A stretch of 64,000 bases of DNA, taken from Gammaproteobacteria bacterium (GTDB lineage: Bacteria > Pseudomonadota > Gammaproteobacteria > Eutrophobiales > Eutrophobiaceae). Within the stretch, counting starts at the first letter, position 1. Every line of letters begins with the position of its first letter. The notes beneath the pieces are model-generated. The model ran no database searches. It was not told the DNA's origin and saw only the letters and a list, made by a program, of their open reading frames with translations. Positions 44,699 to 56,377 of this stretch are shown one piece after another. The stretch is from contig JAPOQU010000124.1 in the NCBI GenBank assembly GCA_026710545.1, forward strand, positions 186,001 to 250,000, in the 5' to 3' direction. A program made the position numbers and the translations under genes.

Positions 44699-46821
44699 TA
44701 TTCGATGAAATCAAAGTCGATTTTCCGCTCATCCACGTTGACTCCCAGCACCTCAATTTTAATCCGGTCGCCAAGAAAATATTTCCTGCCTGCTCTCTCC
44801 CCTGAAAGTGAATGGGATACGGGGTCAAAGTGATAGTAATCAGCCGGCAACGCGGATATATGTACCAGGCCTTCGACGTATATGTTAACCAGTTCGACGA
44901 ACAGGCCGAACCCGGTAACGCCGGAGACAATTCCTTCATAGACCTGGCCTGTCTTGTCCTGCATGTACTCACATTTCATGCGCGCAACCACGTCCCTGAC
45001 AGCTTCTTCAGCCCGGCGCTCTGTCATAGAACAATGCACACCGAGCTGGTGCATATCTTCACTGTTGTGTTGTTCATAGCCCACATTCTCCAGGACATGC
45101 CTGATGGCGCGGTGGATCAGCAGGTCGGGGTAACGCCGTATCGGCGAAGTGAAATGCGTGTAGTGATCAAAAGCGAGGCCGAAATGACCGTTATTCCTGC
45201 CCTCATACACCGCCATTGTCATGCTGCGCAGCAACACCGTCTCGATCAGGTGCCGGTCTTCCCTGGCTTTCACCTGTTCCAGGACCCGGGCCAGGTCTTT
45301 TGTTGCAGGGTCCAGGCTGCCTTCAAGCTGCAGACCGAAATCAGCCAGGAACTGGTGCAGATCGTTGATCTTCTCCTCGTCAGGTGCGGCATGGTTGCGG
45401 AAAATACACGGTATTTTCTTTTTCAAAAGGAATTCAGCTACAGAGACATTGGCTGCGAGCATGAATTCCTCGATCATCCTGTGGGCGTCGTTGCGCTCAA
45501 CGGTTCTGATATCGGATACCTTGCCCTGTTCATCGAATTTCAGCCTGACGTCGGTAGATGAAAAATCCAGTACCCCGTGCTTTTTCCGGTTCCGGTGCAT
45601 GATATTGAACAACTCATGCAAATTCTTTATATGAGGGACAATGTGCGTGTATTTCTTGTGACCTTTTGCGCCTGCAAGAATGTCGGCTACCAGGCCGTAC
45701 GTCAGCCTGGCCCTGGATTTAATGACAGCGGGATATAAATGGTATTGTTTAATGCGGCCCAGCCGGTTGATACGCATATCGCACACCATGGCCAGCCGAT
45801 CCTGGTCCGGTTTGAGAGAGCACAGGTCGTTGGACAGCAATTCCGGCAGCATGGGTACGACACGGTCGGGGAAATACACGGAGTTGCCCCGTTCCAGGGC
45901 GGCTTTATCAAGCGCCGTACCGGGCCTGACATAGTGTGAGACATCGGCAATTGCGACTACGAGACGCCATTCGCCACCTTGCTTTTCGCAATAGACCGCA
46001 TCGTCGAAGTCCCTGGCATCCTCGCCATCTATTGTCACCAGCGGCAGGTTGCGTAAATCCTTCCTGGTTTTATCCCGTCCCGTTTTCTTCAACAGGGCCA
46101 GTTCCCGTTCGGCATCCGCGGGCCACTGGTGGGGGATCTGGTAGGCTCGGATTGCTATTTCCGTAGCCATGTCAACGGCGCCGGAATCCCCAAGCACTTC
46201 AGTAATTTTGCCCAACGGCTGGGTGTGCCCATCCGGTTGCCGGATGATCTCCGTGACGACATAGTTGCCGGAATTTGCCTTTTTCCTGTGGTGTGGCGGG
46301 ATGAGAACGTCCTGGTTGAGGTGCTTGTTGTCAGGCACTACGAACGCCACGCTGCCCTCCTTGTGAAAGCGCCCCACTACCTGCCGGTTGACACGCTCCA
46401 GTACTTCCACGATTACTGCTTCCCGGCGGTTTCTACGGTCCAGTCTGCCGTAACGCACCACGACGTGATCGCCGTGCATCACGGTGCGCATCTGTTTCCA
46501 CGACAGGTACAGGTCCTCGCCGCCCCGGTCCGGACGAAAAAAACCGTAACCGTCCGCGTGACCGATTACCCGTCCGGCCACCAGGTCCATCTTCTCAAGC
46601 GGGCCGTAGCCTGCGCGGCGGTTGCGGATGATCTCGCCATCACGCAACATGGCCTTGAGTCGCTTGTCCAGCGCCTCCCGTCCTGCAGAACTGGTGATGC
46701 CCAGTTCACGCGCTATCTCGGCTAGCTGCCGCGGCGCTTCCGAACGGTGCAAAAAATCGCTGATCTCACTCCGTTCGGGAATCGACACCTGGTAATCCTG
46801 TTTTCTTTTTTTCTTTGCCAT
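44698..46821 (-). CDS. rnr: Ribonuclease R
   Basis: 707 residues. N-terminal helix-turn-helix (PRQLAEIARELGI), cold-shock domains, the RNB catalytic block (TIDGEDARDFDDAVYC with the metal-binding Asps), and a C-terminal S1 domain (GQVYEGIVSGVTGFGLFVEL). It is shorter than E. coli RNase R, lacking most of the Lys-rich C-terminal tail. It degrades structured RNA 3' to 5'. It is divergent from tRNA-Leu. Confidence 0.95.
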   Translation of the reverse strand: MAKKKRKQDYQVSIPERSEISDFLHRSEAPRQLAEIARELGITSSAGREALDKRLKAMLRDGEIIRNRRAGYGPLEKMDLVAGRVIGHADGYGFFRPDRGGEDLYLSWKQMRTVMHGDHVVVRYGRLDRRNRREAVIVEVLERVNRQVVGRFHKEGSVAFVVPDNKHLNQDVLIPPHHRKKANSGNYVVTEIIRQPDGHTQPLGKITEVLGDSGAVDMATEIAIRAYQIPHQWPADAERELALLKKTGRDKTRKDLRNLPLVTIDGEDARDFDDAVYCEKQGGEWRLVVAIADVSHYVRPGTALDKAALERGNSVYFPDRVVPMLPELLSNDLCSLKPDQDRLAMVCDMRINRLGRIKQYHLYPAVIKSRARLTYGLVADILAGAKGHKKYTHIVPHIKNLHELFNIMHRNRKKHGVLDFSSTDVRLKFDEQGKVSDIRTVERNDAHRMIEEFMLAANVSVAEFLLKKKIPCIFRNHAAPDEEKINDLHQFLADFGLQLEGSLDPATKDLARVLEQVKAREDRHLIETVLLRSMTMAVYEGRNNGHFGLAFDHYTHFTSPIRRYPDLLIHRAIRHVLENVGYEQHNSEDMHQLGVHCSMTERRAEEAVRDVVARMKCEYMQDKTGQVYEGIVSGVTGFGLFVELVNIYVEGLVHISALPADYYHFDPVSHSLSGERAGRKYFLGDRIKIEVLGVNVDERKIDFDFIE

Positions 46822-46827
46822 ATCTAT

Positions 46828-46856
46828 TTGACACTACATACCTGTAGCGGTAAAGT
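46828..46856 (+). promoter_or_regulatory. Candidate promoter of tRNA-Leu
   Basis: TTGACA (46828-46833), 17-base spacer, TAAAGT (46851-46856), about 75 bases upstream of the tRNA. The perfect -35 is the strongest signal in the rnr/tRNA intergenic region. Confidence 0.45.
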
Positions 46857-46931
46857 CCGTCATCCTGGTAAAAAACCGATTGTACACGTAAATGACTGTC
46901 AGCCTGGTTTAAAACACCGGGTCTCGCCCAT

Positions 46932-47018
46932 GCCGAGGTGGCGGAATTGGTAGACGCGCTAGCTTCAGGTGCTAGTGGGGGCAACCCCGTGAAGGTTCAA
47001 GTCCTTTCCTCGGCACCA
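46932..47018 (+). tRNA. tRNA-Leu (anticodon CAG)
   Basis: 87 bases. Acceptor stem GCCGAGG/CCTCGGC, D-arm with GGTAGAC, anticodon stem CTAGC/GCTAG around the loop TTCAGGT (anticodon CAG, reading CUG), a long class II variable arm (GGGGGCAACCCC), T-arm GGTTCAAGTCC, and an encoded CCA. It sits between rnr and purA, the place of tRNA-Leu in pseudomonads. Repeat locus D begins 12 bases after it. Confidence 0.95.
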
Positions 47019-47029
47019 GATTGGGTAAT

Positions 47030-49628
<2,599 letters not shown>

Positions 49629-49676
49629 ACTCTGTTATCTCATGACCTGGACAGGATGTCAGGACTACACGCCACT

Positions 49677-49862
49677 TCAGCGCACGATATACAACATAAC
49701 CACACCGATTAACATGCAACTGACGCCGATAAAGCGCAAGGTCGAATTATCCATCTGGGACGCCTCAAGAAATACCCGTTTCATCCAGTTGGGGTTTACG
49801 AAGGGCAGGATTCCCTCCAGTATGAAAACCAGCGCAACGGCGCTCAGCAGTTCAGTCCACAT
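49677..49862 (-). CDS. DUF2065 small membrane protein
   Basis: 61 residues with two hydrophobic spans (about 5-21 and 43-60), separated by the FVNPNWMKRVFLEASQMDN segment characteristic of DUF2065. It sits between hflC and hisZ, its conserved place in gammaproteobacteria. The function is unknown; conservation of position suggests a link to the HflKC membrane complex. Confidence 0.85.
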   Translation of the reverse strand: MWTELLSAVALVFILEGILPFVNPNWMKRVFLEASQMDNSTLRFIGVSCMLIGVVMLYIVR

Positions 49863-49947
49863 GGTCCGGACCAGTCAGGCAGCAAGGAATTTCACAGGCA
49901 TCCTTTCGTGAGCTGCGGATGGTAAAAACCGTTGCGCTCTCTCCCGC

Positions 49948-50808
49948 CTACTCACCCACAGAGTGGTTGAAATACTTGAAAAAGTCAGAATCAGGTTCAA
50001 GCACGAGAATATCGTTGCTGCTGAAGCTTGTCCTGTAGGCATTGAGGCTGCGATACAGGGTATAAAACTCCTCATTTTTACCAAATGACCGGGCATAGAT
50101 ATCTGTTGCCCGGGCATCGCCTTCACCGCGCACGGTTTCCGCATCCTTGTATGCGTTGGCCAGGATGATCTCACGCTCACGGTCCGCATTGGCACGGATT
50201 CGTTCCGCTGCCTCTCCACCGCGCGCACGAAAATCCTTTGCCACCCGGGTCCGTTCAGCCCGCATCCTGGCATAGACCGAGTTGCTGACTTCCTCGGGCA
50301 GGTCAATTCGCTTTGTCCTGACGTCTGCCACGGTAATCCCCAGTTCATCCCGTAGCTGTTCTGTTGTTGTCTGAACAACATCCAGGATTTCACCGCGCTC
50401 ACCGGCGACCACTTCCTGGACCGTGCGTTTGCCGAATTCATCGCGCAGGGCGCGATTGATCCTCTGCCCGAGCAACCCCGTAGCATACTGTACGTCACCT
50501 CCCCGCGTTGCTATGTAAAACCTTTCAACGTCGGAGATAATCCACTTTGCGTAATAATCGACGATCACGTCCTTTTTTTCCACGGTCAAAAACCGCTGCG
50601 GTTCCTGGTCCAGGTTCAACAACCGCGTTTCAAACTTCTGTGCCGTATTCATGACGGGTATCATGAAATGCAGGCCGGGTTCATAATCGGATCGCTGGAT
50701 CTCCTTGAACTGGAAAACGATAGCCTGTTCGTATTCCTGCACCCTGAAAACTGAAAAATAAGTGACAATGGCCAACAGGGCAACAGGTATGATGATACGC
50801 AGTATCAT
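49948..50808 (-). CDS. hflC: HflC, SPFH/band-7 modulator of FtsH
   Basis: 286 residues. An N-terminal TM (about 4-20) is followed by the SPFH domain (FRVQEYEQAIVFQFKEIQ) and a long Arg/Ala/Glu-rich helix. With HflK it forms the large periplasmic cage around FtsH. It starts 3 bases after the hflK stop. Confidence 0.95.
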   Translation of the reverse strand: MILRIIIPVALLAIVTYFSVFRVQEYEQAIVFQFKEIQRSDYEPGLHFMIPVMNTAQKFETRLLNLDQEPQRFLTVEKKDVIVDYYAKWIISDVERFYIATRGGDVQYATGLLGQRINRALRDEFGKRTVQEVVAGERGEILDVVQTTTEQLRDELGITVADVRTKRIDLPEEVSNSVYARMRAERTRVAKDFRARGGEAAERIRANADREREIILANAYKDAETVRGEGDARATDIYARSFGKNEEFYTLYRSLNAYRTSFSSNDILVLEPDSDFFKYFNHSVGE

Positions 50809-50810
50809 GG

Positions 50811-51953
50811 TTATCTTACTCCTCGTGCTCTGTTTGCAGCACGTTCTGCAATGTCTGATCCTGACGTGGAACCGGACCCGTCAGAACTACCTTCCCGGGA
50901 CAGGCTTAATGAAGATGTGCCCCGTGGTTGTATCAGCTTGTCCAGCGGCAGGTACATCAGACTGTTACCGCCCTCTGCGTCAAGTAATACCTTGTTGGTG
51001 CCGGACATGACTGATTCTATGGATTCCAGGTACAGGCGTTTGCGGGTGATTTCCGGCGCGCGTTCATATTCCGCCAGCAACTGGTTAAAGCGCGCCGCGT
51101 CACCTTCTGATTTCGCAATCACCGAAGCCTTGTAGCCATTGGCTTCCTCACGCACCCTTGCCGCGGCGCCGCGGGCGCGCGGCAGGATGTCATTCCGGTA
51201 TGCTTCCGCCTCATTGACCAGGCGTTGCTCATCCTCCCTTGCCTTGATGGCATCATCAAACGCGGCCTTAACGTCCTCCGGGGGTTTTGCCGGCTGCATT
51301 TCAACGGTAACGATGAGGATCCCCGACTTGTAATCGTCAATCAGTATCTTCTGCATCAGTTCCTGCTGCTGTTGGGCAATCTCACTGCGTCCCTCGGTGA
51401 GGACATAGTCCAGTTCACTCTGCCCGATGATCGCACGCACCGCACTTTCCGTCACCTGGCGCAATGTCAGCGCGGGGTCTTTGACGTTAAAAATAAAGTC
51501 TGCGGGATCAACGATGCGCCACTGCACGGCCACTTCGACATCAACGATATTTTCATCCTGGGTCAACATCGACGCCTTGTGGGTAATGGAACGCACCTGG
51601 CCGACGTTTACCGTGACGACCCGGTCGATAAGACTGGGCATCACAAAATTCAAGCCGGGCTGCAGGGTCTGATCGTAACGGCCGAAGCGTAACACGACCC
51701 CGCGCTCCTGCTGGTCGATAAGGTAGGTGATGTCTACCAGCAGCAGCAGGACGAGGACGATGACTACGATCATCCAGGAAAACGGGAATCCCTTGCGTTC
51801 TTTTTTCTGCTTGGACGGTTTTCCGCCGAATAACCCGCCAAACCCTTCCTGCATCTTGCGGACGATGTCATCCAGGTCGGGCGGACCTTCACCCCTGCCG
51901 CGGTTGCCCCAGGGATCCTGCCCTTTATTGTCCGGTGGTTCGTTCCAAGCCAT
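50811..51953 (-). CDS. hflK: HflK, SPFH/band-7 modulator of FtsH
   Basis: 380 residues. A Gly/Pro-rich cytoplasmic N terminus (DNKGQDPWGNRGRGEGPPDLDD), TM at about 56-76, SPFH domain (VDITYLIDQQERGVVLRFG), a long helical part and a Ser/Gly-rich tail. It partners HflC. It starts 154 bases downstream of hflX; that gap has a short GTCG/CGAC hairpin followed by T residues on the minus strand (about 52033-52051), a possible attenuator. Confidence 0.95.
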   Translation of the reverse strand: MAWNEPPDNKGQDPWGNRGRGEGPPDLDDIVRKMQEGFGGLFGGKPSKQKKERKGFPFSWMIVVIVLVLLLLVDITYLIDQQERGVVLRFGRYDQTLQPGLNFVMPSLIDRVVTVNVGQVRSITHKASMLTQDENIVDVEVAVQWRIVDPADFIFNVKDPALTLRQVTESAVRAIIGQSELDYVLTEGRSEIAQQQQELMQKILIDDYKSGILIVTVEMQPAKPPEDVKAAFDDAIKAREDEQRLVNEAEAYRNDILPRARGAAARVREEANGYKASVIAKSEGDAARFNQLLAEYERAPEITRKRLYLESIESVMSGTNKVLLDAEGGNSLMYLPLDKLIQPRGTSSLSLSREGSSDGSGSTSGSDIAERAANRARGVR

Positions 51954-52107
51954 ATATCTTACCTCTTGCCGTTATTTCCGGTTAATCGTATCCGGTAGAA
52001 AGTTTACCACAACACTCCCGCAGACGTTTGGAAAAAGGTGTCGCAAGCGACGTGTTTTGTTACGGGGTTTCCATCCTTTGGTCCGTTGACAGCACATCCA
52101 TGTGCCA

Positions 52108-53271
52108 CTACTCCGCTTGCGCAGGAAAGACGGGGGGTTCGCTATTGACTGTACTGCCGGTTTCCAGTTCACTGTGTATCAACTGTTTCAACTCCTTTAT
52201 TCCGGTTCCGGCAAGTGCCGAGACCCAGGCGCGCGCACTGGCGCCGTTGCTGCCGTTGCCGGCCTTTATCCCGGGGAAGGCGTCTTCCGCCGTCATCCCG
52301 GCCTGGTCAATTTTGTTAAAAACAAGTATCTGCGGAATGGACCGCGCGCCCAGTTCGTCGATCACCTTGTTCACCTCGTCGATGCGCATCCGGTGGTCAT
52401 CGTTAATGTCAACGACATGCAATAACAGGTCCGCGCTTTTAATCTCATCCAGCGTAGCGTGAAAAGACTCCACCAGGTCGTGGGGAATATGCCGGATAAA
52501 ACCTACCGTATCGCTGAACAGCACCGACACATTATCAGCCAGGCGGGTTTTCCTGATGACAGGGTCCAGGGTGGCGAACAGTTTGTCTGCGCAATATACA
52601 TCGGCGCCGGTCAAACGGTTGAAGAGAGTGGATTTGCCGGCATTGGTATAACCCACCAATGAGACAACCGCAGCATTGTTGCGCCGGCGTGCCCTGCTCC
52701 CCTGCGCCCTCCGGCTTTTAACTTTATCCAGCCTGCCGCGGATTGTTTTTATGCGCTTGCCGATCAAACGCCGGTCCGTTTCCAACTGCGTTTCACCCGG
52801 GCCCCTCAGGCCGATGCCGCCTTTCTGCCTTTCCAGGTGAGACCAGCCTCGAACCAGCCTTGTTGACAAATGCTGCAATTGCGCCAGTTCAACCTGCAGC
52901 TTGCCCTCGTAGGTCTGGGCGCGCTGGGAAAAGATATCAAGGATCAGGCCGACCCGGTCGAGTACGCGACAATGTATTTCACGTTCCAGGTTGCGTTCCT
53001 GCGCCGGCGACAGGCCGTGGTTGAAGATCACCACGTCCGCATCGTGTTGCCGGGCGGTTTCCCTGATCTGTTCCATCTTGCCTGAGCCGATGAATAACCT
53101 GGCATCGGGCCTGGAGCGGCTGCCGGTAATCGTCTCTGCCGGGAACAGACCGGATGACTCGGTCAAGCGCACGAATTCGTGCAGTTCCTCGTTGTAACGC
53201 GGGTTTTGAAAATTGATATGGACTAAAACGGCGCGCGGCCTGCCCGGGTAAGCTGTACTCAGTGTATTAAT
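52108..53271 (-). CDS. hflX: Ribosome-splitting GTPase HflX (start codon unclear)
   Basis: The G domain has P-loop GYTNAGKSTLFN, DTVGFIRHIP and NKID; the N-terminal domain has LSPAQERNLER and GPGETQLETDRR. The first orthodox start in frame is GTG at 53170-53172. Homology to known HflX continues about 30 residues upstream of it (RAVLVHINFQNPRYNEEL). The only start-like codons there are ATT at 53269-53271 and CTG at 53260-53262, after an in-frame TGA. GAGGG lies about 9 bases before the ATT. I give the longer form; the shorter is 52108-53172. hfq is not upstream, unlike in most gammaproteobacteria. Confidence 0.85.
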   Translation of the reverse strand: MNTLSTAYPGRPRAVLVHINFQNPRYNEELHEFVRLTESSGLFPAETITGSRSRPDARLFIGSGKMEQIRETARQHDADVVIFNHGLSPAQERNLEREIHCRVLDRVGLILDIFSQRAQTYEGKLQVELAQLQHLSTRLVRGWSHLERQKGGIGLRGPGETQLETDRRLIGKRIKTIRGRLDKVKSRRAQGSRARRRNNAAVVSLVGYTNAGKSTLFNRLTGADVYCADKLFATLDPVIRKTRLADNVSVLFSDTVGFIRHIPHDLVESFHATLDEIKSADLLLHVVDINDDHRMRIDEVNKVIDELGARSIPQILVFNKIDQAGMTAEDAFPGIKAGNGSNGASARAWVSALAGTGIKELKQLIHSELETGSTVNSEPPVFPAQAE

Positions 53272-53320
53272 TCCCGGCCACCCTCTTCAAGCAAAAATAC
53301 CGGCGCCTTCAGCAGGCATG

Positions 53321-54127
53321 TCATGCCGCGCGCGCCTCATCCCTGATCCCGGCCACCCGCGGCCATGCCTCCATCCCGGCCTGTTTCATTAACGGCAGGT
53401 ATTTCCGGTTGAACCAGTTCGACACACCCTCGCGATATCCCCTGGTCTGCGCCAGGCGTGTATACCAGCCGGCAAAATGCGGCTTATCAGCCCATAACCC
53501 ATCAAGACCCAGATGATCAAGGCGCGTCAGATACGGAGAATAGGCGATATCGGCCAGGGACAGGCTGTCTCCCACCAGCCACCGGTTCGACGCCAGGGCG
53601 AGGTTCATTTCGCCTAACAGTTTTTCATATTGCAGGACAGCCTGGACAAAACGCGGCGACTCAGTCCCGTGCGGCACCACCTGCCTCTGCACCTCCTGGA
53701 TATACGGGTCCCTGATGCCGGCAAAATGTTTTTCCAATGCTTCATCCGAACCACAGGCCTCGATTAACTGGTGGCGAAAGGCTATCGCGAAACTCAGGAC
53801 GGCCACTTCCAGGTGCATTCCGTCATCCAGTTTTTTCATCCACCAGCGCGCTTTCGCACGGCTTGCCGGGTCCGCCGGCAATAACGGCGGGTCCGGATAA
53901 ACCTCGTTCAGGTATTCGATGATAATATTCGACTCCGATACGATATTGCCGTCATGATCCAGGGCGGGCACCAGTCCCTTCGGATTGATTTTAAGGAATT
54001 CAGGCTGCTGTTGATCGCCCCGGCGCAGGTCCAGTTCCACGCCTTCCCATTCCAGCCCTTTCTCCACCAGCAGGAAGCGGACTTTCTGCGAGCAGGTGGA
54101 CATATCGTTATGGTAGAGTTTAAGCAT
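53321..54127 (-). CDS. Glutathione S-transferase family protein
   Basis: 268 residues, longer than a typical GST. Thioredoxin-fold half: MLKLYHNDMSTCSQKVRFLL, with a Ser-Thr-Cys-Ser at the active-site start, and NPKGLVPALDHDGNIVSESNII. C-terminal helical half: DSLSLADIAYSPYL. It begins 21 bases after the flavin-monooxygenase stop on the same strand, suggesting a two-gene catabolic operon in which glutathione conjugation, dehalogenation or isomerisation of an oxygenated product takes place. Confidence 0.85.
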   Translation of the reverse strand: MLKLYHNDMSTCSQKVRFLLVEKGLEWEGVELDLRRGDQQQPEFLKINPKGLVPALDHDGNIVSESNIIIEYLNEVYPDPPLLPADPASRAKARWWMKKLDDGMHLEVAVLSFAIAFRHQLIEACGSDEALEKHFAGIRDPYIQEVQRQVVPHGTESPRFVQAVLQYEKLLGEMNLALASNRWLVGDSLSLADIAYSPYLTRLDHLGLDGLWADKPHFAGWYTRLAQTRGYREGVSNWFNRKYLPLMKQAGMEAWPRVAGIRDEARAA

Positions 54128-54147
54128 ACGTGTTCCGTCAGTGTAGT

Positions 54148-55353
54148 TTATATTATCGGCGAGTTTGAACCTTTTCCCAGCAGGATTCGCCCGTAAATCT
54201 CGGCACTGGCGTCGTACATGAGCAAGGCGTGCATATTCGTTGCATGGAGGTCGCGGGAAGCGCGCTGCAGTGTATTTTTCAGGGACAGCGCCCCTGCTCC
54301 GGCATAGTGATACAGTTTATCGACCGCATCCAGCAGCATTTTTACCGACAGGCAACAATCCATGCGGATGCGTCCGCGCATCTCCATGGGCATGGCCTCG
54401 TTCTGCCTGGCGTAGCGGTCGATATCATCCGCCATCCCGTACATGACCAGTTCTGCGGCGTGTATTTCCGCGGCAGCGGAACCCAGCGCGGCCTGTACCG
54501 GTATCCAGTCTTCCGCGACATGGGATGTATACGGCACCAGTTTACCGGGGATCAACCGCTTGAATTCTTTCAACGCCGCCCGGGCGACCCCCAGCGCCCC
54601 GCCCACCAGGCAAATGGCCAGTACCGGCACGGCCTGTGACAAGGTAACCCAACCTGTGCCTTCATCCTTGTAGGCCGGCGCTTCCCGTTCGATCAACCGC
54701 GGCAGGGAAAGATAGCGATGCGCCGGGACCCTGACATCTTTTGCTACCAGCGAGTGGCTCCCGGTTCCCTGCAGGCCTGCGACGTTCCAGTCACCCAGTA
54801 TGTCTATAGCGGCGGTCGGCATCAAGAGGTCTGCTTCATCGATCTTTTCGCCGGATTCATCGAATATTTCCGCCCCCAGGATCAGCCATTGCGAATGTTC
54901 GCAGCCGGATCCGAACGGCCAGAAGCCGTTCAATATGTATGACCCGTCACTTTGCCGTACTGCCTTGCCGCGGGGGGCGATGACGGCGGAGACGAAGGTG
55001 TCGGGATTATCTGCGTATACATCACGTTGTGCCTGCTCGGGGAAGTGGCCCATCAGCCAGCTGTGGGCATGCCATACGCCCAGCACCCAGGCCGTTGCGC
55101 TGCAACCCTCGCCCACCGCCGCCAGTACGTCGATATAGGAACGAAAAGGCAGTTCGTGACCGCCGCAGGACCTGGGCTGGACGGTGCGCAAGAGTCCATT
55201 GGTTCTGATCAGTTCGACGCTTTCCCTGCATAAACGCCGGTCAGCCTCTGCCCGGTCTGCGTATTTTTTCAGGTCTTCCGTGATCGACTCCGAGCGCGCC
55301 CTGATCTCTTCGGCTGTCAGCGTTTCAGTTGCGGCAACGGGTCGTGTCGACAT
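54148..55353 (-). CDS. Acyl-CoA dehydrogenase-fold flavin-dependent monooxygenase (group D)
   Basis: 401 residues from ATG 55351-55353, set by AGGAGAG 5 bases upstream; the frame extends 11 codons further without support. The fold is that of acyl-CoA dehydrogenases, but the catalytic Glu region is absent and the layout (RSCGGHELPFRSYIDVLAAVGEGCSATAW; SGCEHSQWLILG; LHATNMHALLMYDAS) fits the reduced-flavin monooxygenases such as HsaA or DszC. It would hydroxylate an aromatic ring or oxygenate a heteroatom using FMNH2/FADH2 from a reductase encoded elsewhere. It is followed by a GST gene. Confidence 0.8.
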   Translation of the reverse strand: MSTRPVAATETLTAEEIRARSESITEDLKKYADRAEADRRLCRESVELIRTNGLLRTVQPRSCGGHELPFRSYIDVLAAVGEGCSATAWVLGVWHAHSWLMGHFPEQAQRDVYADNPDTFVSAVIAPRGKAVRQSDGSYILNGFWPFGSGCEHSQWLILGAEIFDESGEKIDEADLLMPTAAIDILGDWNVAGLQGTGSHSLVAKDVRVPAHRYLSLPRLIEREAPAYKDEGTGWVTLSQAVPVLAICLVGGALGVARAALKEFKRLIPGKLVPYTSHVAEDWIPVQAALGSAAAEIHAAELVMYGMADDIDRYARQNEAMPMEMRGRIRMDCCLSVKMLLDAVDKLYHYAGAGALSLKNTLQRASRDLHATNMHALLMYDASAEIYGRILLGKGSNSPII

Positions 55354-55489
55354 GGACTCTCCTGTGAATATGGGTTGTTGTATCATATACAGGGAGAAGA
55401 TTAAAAGATAGTGACAAGTACAGGCCGGTTATACTTTCAACCATTTTATCCTGTTATGCTACATTAGGTGCAAATCATAGGGGAGTAAC

Positions 55490-56377
55490 ATGATAATGAA
55501 AACGGTAATCAGTATGCTGTTCCTGTGGCTGTTGTCGGGACCGGCGAGCGCAGAGCCTGATATCATGACGGTGGATGACCTGCTGGCGGAGTTGGCGTCC
55601 GGCGAACCGGGCATGAAGATCGCCTATGGCGACGATCCCCTGCAGTTCGGCGAACTGCATGTGCCTGAAGGTGACGGGCCTTTCCCGGTCGTTGCATTCA
55701 TCCACGGCGGTTGCTGGCTGGCCATGTACGACATCACCACCACGCGACCCCTGGCCTGGGCGCTCCGGGAAGCAGGCCTTGCGGTATGGAACCTTGAATA
55801 CCGCCGCGTGGGCAATCCGGGGGGAACCTATCCCGGATTGTTGCTGGACATCGGCTCAGGCATCGACTACCTGAGGACGTTGGCCGATGATTATCCGCTT
55901 GACCTGTCGCAGGTGGTCGTAATGGGCCATTCAGCCGGTGGCCACCTGGCGTTGTGGGCTGGTGCGCGGGCAAAAATTCCTCCCCGCCACGATTTATACC
56001 AGGCTGAGCCGTTGCAACCTGCCGGTGTCGTGGCGCTGGCGCCTGCGCCGGCACTCACCCGGCTTCATCAGCAAGGTGTCTGCGACATGGTAATCGACAA
56101 GCTGATGGATGGTTCGCCGGCCGAGCGGCCTGACCGCTATGCCTATGTCGAACCCGCGCGCATGGCGCCAATCGGCGTCCCGCATACCGTACTCATGGGC
56201 GTGCATGACTCGGACTGGACACCATACGGTGAAGAGTACTTCACGGCAGCACGCGCTATCGGCGACCATATGATGGATCGCGTCATGGCGCCCGAATCCG
56301 GACACTTCGAAGTGATCAACCCGAACACCTCTACCTGGACCCTGGTGCTGAAGGCAGTACACTCATACCTGCAATGA
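55490..56377 (+). CDS. Exported alpha/beta hydrolase (esterase)
   Basis: 295 residues. Signal peptide of about 21 residues (MKTVISMLFLWLLSGPASA). Oxyanion motif HGG at 72-74, nucleophile S148 in GHSAGG, then GVHDSDW and SGHFEV for Asp and His. This is the HSL/BD-FAE-like esterase pattern. AGGGGAG lies just before the ATG. Its last bases overlap the molybdenum hydroxylase start by 4, so it is the first gene of that operon, perhaps releasing its substrate in the periplasm. Confidence 0.85.
   Translation: MIMKTVISMLFLWLLSGPASAEPDIMTVDDLLAELASGEPGMKIAYGDDPLQFGELHVPEGDGPFPVVAFIHGGCWLAMYDITTTRPLAWALREAGLAVWNLEYRRVGNPGGTYPGLLLDIGSGIDYLRTLADDYPLDLSQVVVMGHSAGGHLALWAGARAKIPPRHDLYQAEPLQPAGVVALAPAPALTRLHQQGVCDMVIDKLMDGSPAERPDRYAYVEPARMAPIGVPHTVLMGVHDSDWTPYGEEYFTAARAIGDHMMDRVMAPESGHFEVINPNTSTWTLVLKAVHSYLQ

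Noticed and set aside
49875-50498. 207-residue minus-strand frame inside hflC
   Set aside because: Same strand but another frame of hflC, Arg/Ser-rich without motifs, while the hflC frame carries the SPFH domain.
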